Shown here: positions 8,192-12,669 of the stretch, piece after piece | Position numbering within the stretch: the first letter of the stretch is position 1 | Layout: every line of letters begins with the position of its first letter | DNA from: Ktedonobacter sp. | GTDB taxonomy: Bacteria; Chloroflexota; Ktedonobacteria; Ktedonobacterales; Ktedonobacteraceae | DNA: 12,669 bases | Direction: 5' to 3' | NCBI GenBank assembly: GCA_003450555.1 | Contig: DMFQ01000089.1 | Span: 24,541 to 37,209 of the forward strand | Made by a program: the position numbers and the translations under genes | Notes under the pieces: generated by a model | Databases searched by the model: none | The model's input: only the letters and a program-made list of their open reading frames with translations | Told to the model about the DNA's origin: nothing

Positions 8192-8231
8192 GCACCCCTA
8201 AAAGTGATGGGGGTGACGAGGAGGCACTGGT

Positions 8232-9911
8232 ATGTTACGCGGCCTGTATCGTTTTTATCTCTACGTGGTTTTCATGGCTATGTTACTATTCGCAACATTC
8301 GGAGTAATACAGCTTCTGACAGTACTGCTCCAAAGCCTATTCAAAGATCAATACAATACACCCAGCAGCGCGAGCCTGGTACAGGCGCTGGTGTTCGGGA
8401 TAGTGTCATTGATTACTGCAGCCCTGTTTGGCGGATTGCACTACTGGCTCATACGACGCGATATGAGGGATGATCCCGAGGCAGGAAATAGTGCTGTGCG
8501 CGCTTTTTTTCTGAATGCTGTAGAAATGATCAGTCTCCCATTGGCCGTTGGCTCAGGAGCATTTACGATCTCTAACTTTGGGCAGCAAAATGTAGGAGGA
8601 ATAAGCAGCGGGGCAGCTTTCACCATTGCCTTCCTGGGATTGTGGGCATTGCTCGAATGGGAACGACGACGCGTCCAGGCAAGTTCAGGAGCGGCACTCG
8701 TATTCCAGAGGTTACATCTCTATGGTACGCAACTCATACTACTTTTCATCCTCACTTTTAGCTGGCTCCAGACAGTAGGGCAGTTAGTAGACAGCGTCTT
8801 CTTTGGAGGAGCTGGTATAACGGCTGCCTGCGGTGGAGGAGCTGGATGCCATGGACCGGCCCTTGCCAGTGTCATTGCGAACGTGGCAAGTACGCTCTGG
8901 GTTGTGCTGTTCTGGTCTGGCTACAGCTGGCTGGGCCGTGCCGATACAGCCTCCGTTTTACGCAGTGTGTTTCACTTCATCGGCTATGGCTATGGGACAA
9001 TTGTGGTGCTAGTTGGCATGTATCGAGGGGTAACACTCCTCTTTTCTCTGCTGATCTTCAAAGATACTTTACCAGCTAATAGCATTTCGGGACCATTCGC
9101 TGAGTATGATGTAGTATCGCCACTTAGCCTGGGCATCTTTGTGGCAGCAACCTATGTTTTCTGGCTGCGCAATGCAGCAGCGAAACAATCTGAGCAGAGA
9201 GTTTCGGTGTTCCTGACAGAGCTGTCAGTAGCTGCGGCGCTGTTTGGTGTAACATTTTGGTCTGGCTGCGGGCTGATATTGCTGTATATATTAGAGCATA
9301 CTTTCCCTTCAACCACGCCGGTAACGTCGGAAAACTGGGCAACATCAATCGCCTTTGTCATCGCAGGCGTAGCCTATATTCCGTTGGGTCTCTTGTTGCG
9401 CCTCCGCAGTACGCAGGCAGCATTCCTCGCACCTCTGCGTGGATTCACCTTTGTACTGTTAGGTGGTGGGATTCTGGCAGCGGCCATTGGTGGAGCGACC
9501 GCGCTTTACGCATATGGTACAGCAGCGCTTGGTTCTCCATTAGATAACTGGCTAAATGTAGCGCATACAGGTATCGCCGCGCTGACAATAGGTGTACTGA
9601 TCGTGGGCATTTACCTGTGGACAAGCATCCGCGAAGGCTTCTTAGGCAGTCGCGTAAAGCAGCAAGCAACAGAGGTGACATCATCGACAACTGCAACAAA
9701 AGAAGAGGAAATACATTCGGCGGCCCTTGCAACGATAGATGCAGATACCACTGCTAACTCGCCAACTCAGGAGGCACGTGTGACGCAAATGAGACAAGCG
9801 GCGACAGCAGTTTCTGGCGCTCCGTCAGTTGAGAAGATTGTGGACGAATTATTAGCGGGGAAGATTAGTCGTGATGAGGCAGTTAGTCGGATTGAAAGGT
9901 TGGTTAGGTGA
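8232..9911 (+). CDS. Polytopic membrane protein with about six two-helix repeats (DUF5671-like)
   Basis: 559 aa of unknown function. Roughly residues 5-465 are hydrophobic, with about 12 predicted transmembrane helices. Basic or aromatic helix ends recur at about 74 (YWLIRRD), 145 (LEWERRR), 234 (SWLGRAD), 312 (FWLRNA), 390 (LLRLRST) and 465 (YLWTSIRE), a spacing of 71-89 residues that implies repeated two-helix units. This pattern and the opening LYRFYLYVV resemble the DUF5671 family by recollection. A Gly-rich loop at 192-210 holds two cysteines (CGGGAGCH). A soluble Thr/Glu/Ala-rich linker (about 475-530) leads to a helical tail, KIVDELLAGKISRDEAVSRIERLV, shaped like a SHOCT-type module. 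No catalytic motif was recognised. The start is the ATG at 8232, with GAGGAGG 7 nt upstream. It is divergent from the small ORF and convergent with thpR, so probably monocistronic. Confidence 0.85.
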   Translation: MLRGLYRFYLYVVFMAMLLFATFGVIQLLTVLLQSLFKDQYNTPSSASLVQALVFGIVSLITAALFGGLHYWLIRRDMRDDPEAGNSAVRAFFLNAVEMISLPLAVGSGAFTISNFGQQNVGGISSGAAFTIAFLGLWALLEWERRRVQASSGAALVFQRLHLYGTQLILLFILTFSWLQTVGQLVDSVFFGGAGITAACGGGAGCHGPALASVIANVASTLWVVLFWSGYSWLGRADTASVLRSVFHFIGYGYGTIVVLVGMYRGVTLLFSLLIFKDTLPANSISGPFAEYDVVSPLSLGIFVAATYVFWLRNAAAKQSEQRVSVFLTELSVAAALFGVTFWSGCGLILLYILEHTFPSTTPVTSENWATSIAFVIAGVAYIPLGLLLRLRSTQAAFLAPLRGFTFVLLGGGILAAAIGGATALYAYGTAALGSPLDNWLNVAHTGIAALTIGVLIVGIYLWTSIREGFLGSRVKQQATEVTSSTTATKEEEIHSAALATIDADTTANSPTQEARVTQMRQAATAVSGAPSVEKIVDELLAGKISRDEAVSRIERLVR

Positions 9912-9976
9912 TGTCCATACTCAAGCCAACTCCAGTTCTTTTGCTTTAAGGACCGCAGTTGTTGCTTCGCTGCTGG

Positions 9977-10558
9977 TTACCTGCCAAGAGCACTACTCTG
10001 TAAACAAGTATAGTTTGCCCTCGTTTGAGAAAGCTCGCTTTTCATAACACATATCTGGGAGACATGTATTGTGGGAGAAAGTCGCTGGCGGTCCTCAACG
10101 GTGAGCAATCGTTGCAAACGCTGCTGTTCTTCCTGTCTGAGAGGCCCTTTGATCCGCGCGAGCGTCAGATGTGGCGAGAAGGGACGTGCATCAACCTCAA
10201 AGCCGTGTTGAACAAGTTCCAGGTTCAGTTGCCTATGGAGAAGTTGAAGATTACCAGAAGGCTCATCAACGCCGATCCAGATGACACGGGGCTGTCTTGG
10301 CGACCCGAAGAGACCTGGGCGCGAGAGGCAGTACTCAAAGGGGGAAACTTTTCGTGCCGCACGCTCGGTTGCACGCATCGCTTCAGCCAATTGCTCATCG
10401 TTCAAATCGCCCAGAAAGGCGAGTGTAAGATGAATCCCTGCCGGATCAACCCAGCGAAGAGCAGGACCATGTAACTCCTGCGCCAACTGGCGAATAGTTT
10501 CGCCCAGGTAGCGCTGCAGGGATTCATCTAGCTCAAGAGCGATAAATGTGCGCGTCAT
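9977..10558 (-). CDS. thpR: RNA 2',3'-cyclic phosphodiesterase / 2'-5' RNA ligase family protein
   Basis: A member of the 2H phosphoesterase superfamily, whose bacterial ThpR/LigT members open 2',3'-cyclic phosphates on RNA and can join 2'-5' linkages in vitro; cytosolic. The 193-aa length is typical. Both catalytic HxTx motifs are present: His43-Leu-Thr45 in GIHLTLAFLGD and His130-Leu-Thr132 in FSPHLTLARIK. The opening [11 protein letters not shown] and the closing MKSELSQTRANYTCL also fit the family. The ATG at 10558 overlaps the ftsH stop codon as ATGA, and I see no separate Shine-Dalgarno, so translation is probably coupled to ftsH. The physiological substrate is unknown even in well-studied bacteria. 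Confidence 0.92.
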   Translation of the reverse strand: MTRTFIALELDESLQRYLGETIRQLAQELHGPALRWVDPAGIHLTLAFLGDLNDEQLAEAMRATERAARKVSPFEYCLSRPGLFGSPRQPRVIWIGVDEPSGNLQLLHRQLNLELVQHGFEVDARPFSPHLTLARIKGPLRQEEQQRLQRLLTVEDRQRLSPTIHVSQICVMKSELSQTRANYTCLQSSALGR

Positions 10559-12384
10559 GCAGCAAATAACATCGCGTCGAGTTCCACACCATCAATTGTT
10601 TCAACCTGGATCAGATGCTCGGAGATGACAATAAGTTTGTCTTTGCGCTCACTAAGGATCTTGATCGCGGTATCATATGCCTGTTCGACCAGGAAGGAGA
10701 TCTCCTTGTCGATTTTAGCCGCCGTCTCCGGGCTGATGGGATTACTGCCATCCGGTTCCAATTTGAGCGCCACGTTCCCGAGGGGACTCATACCAAATTC
10801 ACAGACCATACGACGAGCTACAGTCGTGACATACTCGATGTCCTGACTAGCGCCTGTGGTGATATCGCCAAAAACAAGCTCTTCAGCGGCGCGTCCACCC
10901 ATTGCACCCGCCATCTTTGCCAACAGTTCTGAGCGCCGCATGAGATAGCGATCCTCAGATGGAGCCTGCACGGTAATACCGAGGGCCATTCCCCTGGCAA
11001 TCGCCTGCACCTTGCGCACAGGGTCAGCACCTGGCATCGAACGCATGACAATGGCATGCCCCACTTCATGATAGGCGATAATGGATTTCTCTGCCTCTGT
11101 GATGAGGCGACTCTTACGTTCAGGACCTGCCATAACGCGCAAAATTGACTCTTCGAGTTCAGGCATAGCGATAAGCTTTTTGCCGCGCCGGGCCGTCAGG
11201 AGCGCAGCCTCATTCAACAAGTTAGCGAGGTCAGCACCGGAGAAGCCAGCTGTTTGACGAGCCAGTTCATTCAACGCCACATCGCTTTCAATTGGCTTGC
11301 CCCTGGCATGAACCTCAAGAATGGCAAGGCGGCCACGAATATCCGGTTTGTCGAGCACGACCTGGCGGTCAAAGCGGCCAGGGCGGAGCAGAGCAGAGTC
11401 AAGTACATCGGGACGATTCGTCGCCGCGATAACGACAATATTGGTCTGCTTGTCAAAGCCATCCATCTCCACCAACAACTGATTGAGCGTCTGTTCGCGC
11501 TCGTCATTGCCTCCAGCATTGGCATTGTTCCTGTGACGGCCTACGGCATCAATCTCATCGATGAAGACGATGCAGGGCGCGTGCTCCCTGGCATCTTTGA
11601 AGAGGTCGCGTACTCGGGCCGCACCCACGCCGACGAACATCTCCACGAATTCAGAGCCGCTCACGCTGAAGAATGATACTCCGGCCTCGCCCGCCACGGC
11701 ACGCGAAATAAGTGTCTTGCCTGTTCCTGGAGCGCCAACGAGAAGAACGCCCTTGGGGATACGCGCGCCTATATCGATAAAGCGGGTGGGATGTTTGAGA
11801 AAATCGACAATCTCCTCAAGCTCAATTTTTGCCTCTTCAACGCCAGCCACGTCCTTGAAGAGAATGGAAGGGCGAGATTCATTAAAGCGCTTGGCTTTCG
11901 AACGTGCAAAAGGGGAAGCGCGACCCCCCATACTTGTGCGACGAAGCAGGAAGTAGATGCTTCCAACGATGAGCGCTATCAAGACCAGGTCTATTAAACC
12001 CTGCGTCCATTGATCGGTCTGTCCGCTGTCAATGGTAACAGTTACACCATCGTGTCGCAATGAATCTGTAACTGTCTGTCCATCTTCCTTGTAAGTCTGA
12101 TATTTTTGACCATTCGTACCTGTGGCGAGTATCACATTGCCGCTAATCAACGCTGTTTTTATTTTGTGCTGATCCGCCATATTGAGCACGTCGGTAATTG
12201 GTTTATCCACCGTCCTATCACGTGCAGATGTAAAATTTCCAACGCGAATCGCCACGAATCCCAGGATGGCTATTCCAAAGAGAATGAAGAAGGCTGAAAC
12301 ACCGTAGCGTATCAAGCGCGAGTATTTCCTGGATGCTTTTTGTGCGGGCTTAGGTTCACGGTTATTTGGTTGAGATGGTTTCAT
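10555..12384 (-). CDS. ftsH: ATP-dependent zinc metalloprotease FtsH
   Basis: Membrane-anchored AAA+ protease that degrades misfolded and short-lived membrane and cytosolic proteins as a hexamer. Numbered from the upstream GTG at 12399 (subtract 5 for the chosen start): a basic Lys/Arg-rich N-tail, TM1 about 31-53, an extracytoplasmic domain to about 133, and TM2 about 134-152. Walker A GAPGTGKT is at 222-229, the pore motif MFVGVG near 254-259, Walker B IVFIDEID with Asp281-Glu282, and the arginine fingers lie in RPGRFDRQ. The zinc site is His444-Glu445-x-x-His448 with Asp520 as probable third ligand. At 609-614 aa it has no long C-terminal extension. I prefer the ATG at 12384: the GTG at 12399 has GGAAGG directly abutting it, which leaves no spacing, although the same motif is rather far (about 14 nt) from the ATG. 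It is cotranscribed with thpR. Confidence 0.97.
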   Translation of the reverse strand: MKPSQPNNREPKPAQKASRKYSRLIRYGVSAFFILFGIAILGFVAIRVGNFTSARDRTVDKPITDVLNMADQHKIKTALISGNVILATGTNGQKYQTYKEDGQTVTDSLRHDGVTVTIDSGQTDQWTQGLIDLVLIALIVGSIYFLLRRTSMGGRASPFARSKAKRFNESRPSILFKDVAGVEEAKIELEEIVDFLKHPTRFIDIGARIPKGVLLVGAPGTGKTLISRAVAGEAGVSFFSVSGSEFVEMFVGVGAARVRDLFKDAREHAPCIVFIDEIDAVGRHRNNANAGGNDEREQTLNQLLVEMDGFDKQTNIVVIAATNRPDVLDSALLRPGRFDRQVVLDKPDIRGRLAILEVHARGKPIESDVALNELARQTAGFSGADLANLLNEAALLTARRGKKLIAMPELEESILRVMAGPERKSRLITEAEKSIIAYHEVGHAIVMRSMPGADPVRKVQAIARGMALGITVQAPSEDRYLMRRSELLAKMAGAMGGRAAEELVFGDITTGASQDIEYVTTVARRMVCEFGMSPLGNVALKLEPDGSNPISPETAAKIDKEISFLVEQAYDTAIKILSERKDKLIVISEHLIQVETIDGVELDAMLFAA

Positions 12385-12503
12385 ACGGTAAAGTTTCACC
12401 CTTCCACACTGTACAATTGGGATTTAAACACTTTCTCTACGAAGTGACTATTTCTTCTTGTATCCTGGCACGTCTTTGTGACCCAAGTCAACAATATGAG
12501 GTA

Positions 12504-12532
12504 AGTATAGCGTAAAGAAGTACATTGATCAA
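12504..12532 (-). promoter_or_regulatory. Sigma70-type promoter of ftsH-thpR
   Basis: A -35 TTGATC (12527-12532) and a -10 TATACT (12504-12509; 5 of 6 bases) are separated by 17 bp. The transcript would start near 12497, giving a leader of about 110 nt. No heat-shock operator such as CIRCE was recognised. Confidence 0.65.
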
Positions 12533-12591
12533 GGTGTTTGCCTATGAGGTTTTACAATTAGTACTATTTCGGGGTTGGAAGCTACAAGGGA

Positions 12592-12618
12592 CTTCCTTCA
12601 ACTTTCCTTCAAGCGCTT
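12592..12618. repeat. 11-bp-spaced direct repeat plus palindrome upstream of ftsH
   Basis: TTCCTTCAA occurs at 12593-12601 and 12604-12612, an 11-bp period or one helical turn, and is followed directly by the palindrome AAGCGCTT (12611-12618). It lies about 60 bp beyond the ftsH -35. Tandem half-sites one turn apart are typical of response-regulator binding, but a chance low-complexity repeat is possible. It could also serve a gene beyond the window edge. Confidence 0.4.
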
Positions 12619-12669
12619 CGTAAATGTGATATGGTATTCATAATTTAATCAATTTCTATTACTATGGAC

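Noticed and set aside
8821..8860. Cytochrome c haem site from CGGGAGCH in the membrane protein
   Set aside because: The spacing is C-x5-C-H rather than CxxCH, and the surroundings are a Gly-rich loop.
9912..9976. Bidirectional terminator between the convergent genes
   Set aside because: No stable stem with a U-tract was found in the 65-bp gap.
10025..10474. 149-codon plus-strand ORF
   Set aside because: Antisense to thpR, which keeps both HxTx motifs.

Overview
The window holds a branched-chain amino acid biosynthesis operon, a large multispanning membrane protein and an ftsH-thpR pair. It looks like chromosomal core DNA of a mid-GC bacterium. The polytopic protein with repeated two-helix units (DUF5671-like) and the mixed use of ATG, GTG and possibly TTG starts with strong Shine-Dalgarno sites would fit a Chloroflexota (Ktedonobacteria-like) genome. 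That assignment is inference from gene style and was not tested by any search.

Layout. Positions 7510 down to 71, all on the minus strand, encode in transcription order ilvB, ilvN, ilvC, leuA, ilvE and ilvD. These cover every step from pyruvate/2-oxobutyrate to valine and isoleucine, plus the first committed leucine step. leuB, leuC, leuD and ilvA are not in the window. ilvB is interrupted by an apparent +1 frameshift in a GGGG run at 7093-7096. A 91-aa two-helix membrane peptide (7622-7897) lies upstream on the same strand behind a good sigma70-type promoter (8034-8063). Between it and ilvB is a strong intrinsic terminator/attenuator hairpin (7544-7583), so ilv expression probably depends on read-through there or on a promoter not recognised. 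A second strong stem-loop without a U-tract separates leuA and ilvE.

Positions 7898-8231 are a divergent control region with one convincing minus-strand promoter, one weak plus-strand promoter and several short palindromes. From it runs, on the plus strand, a 559-aa polytopic protein built of about six two-helix repeats with a soluble tail. It converges on thpR (2'-5' RNA ligase-like cyclic phosphodiesterase), whose ATG overlaps the ftsH stop codon (ATGA), so ftsH and thpR form a small minus-strand operon. ftsH has a good promoter at 12504-12532 and an 11-bp-spaced direct repeat further upstream.

No tRNA, rRNA, CRISPR array, insertion sequence or phage gene was seen. No wholly new system is evident. 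The points most worth a second look are the ilvB frameshift, the attenuator with its Ile/Leu/Val-rich upstream ORF, and the LeuA that lacks its feedback domain.
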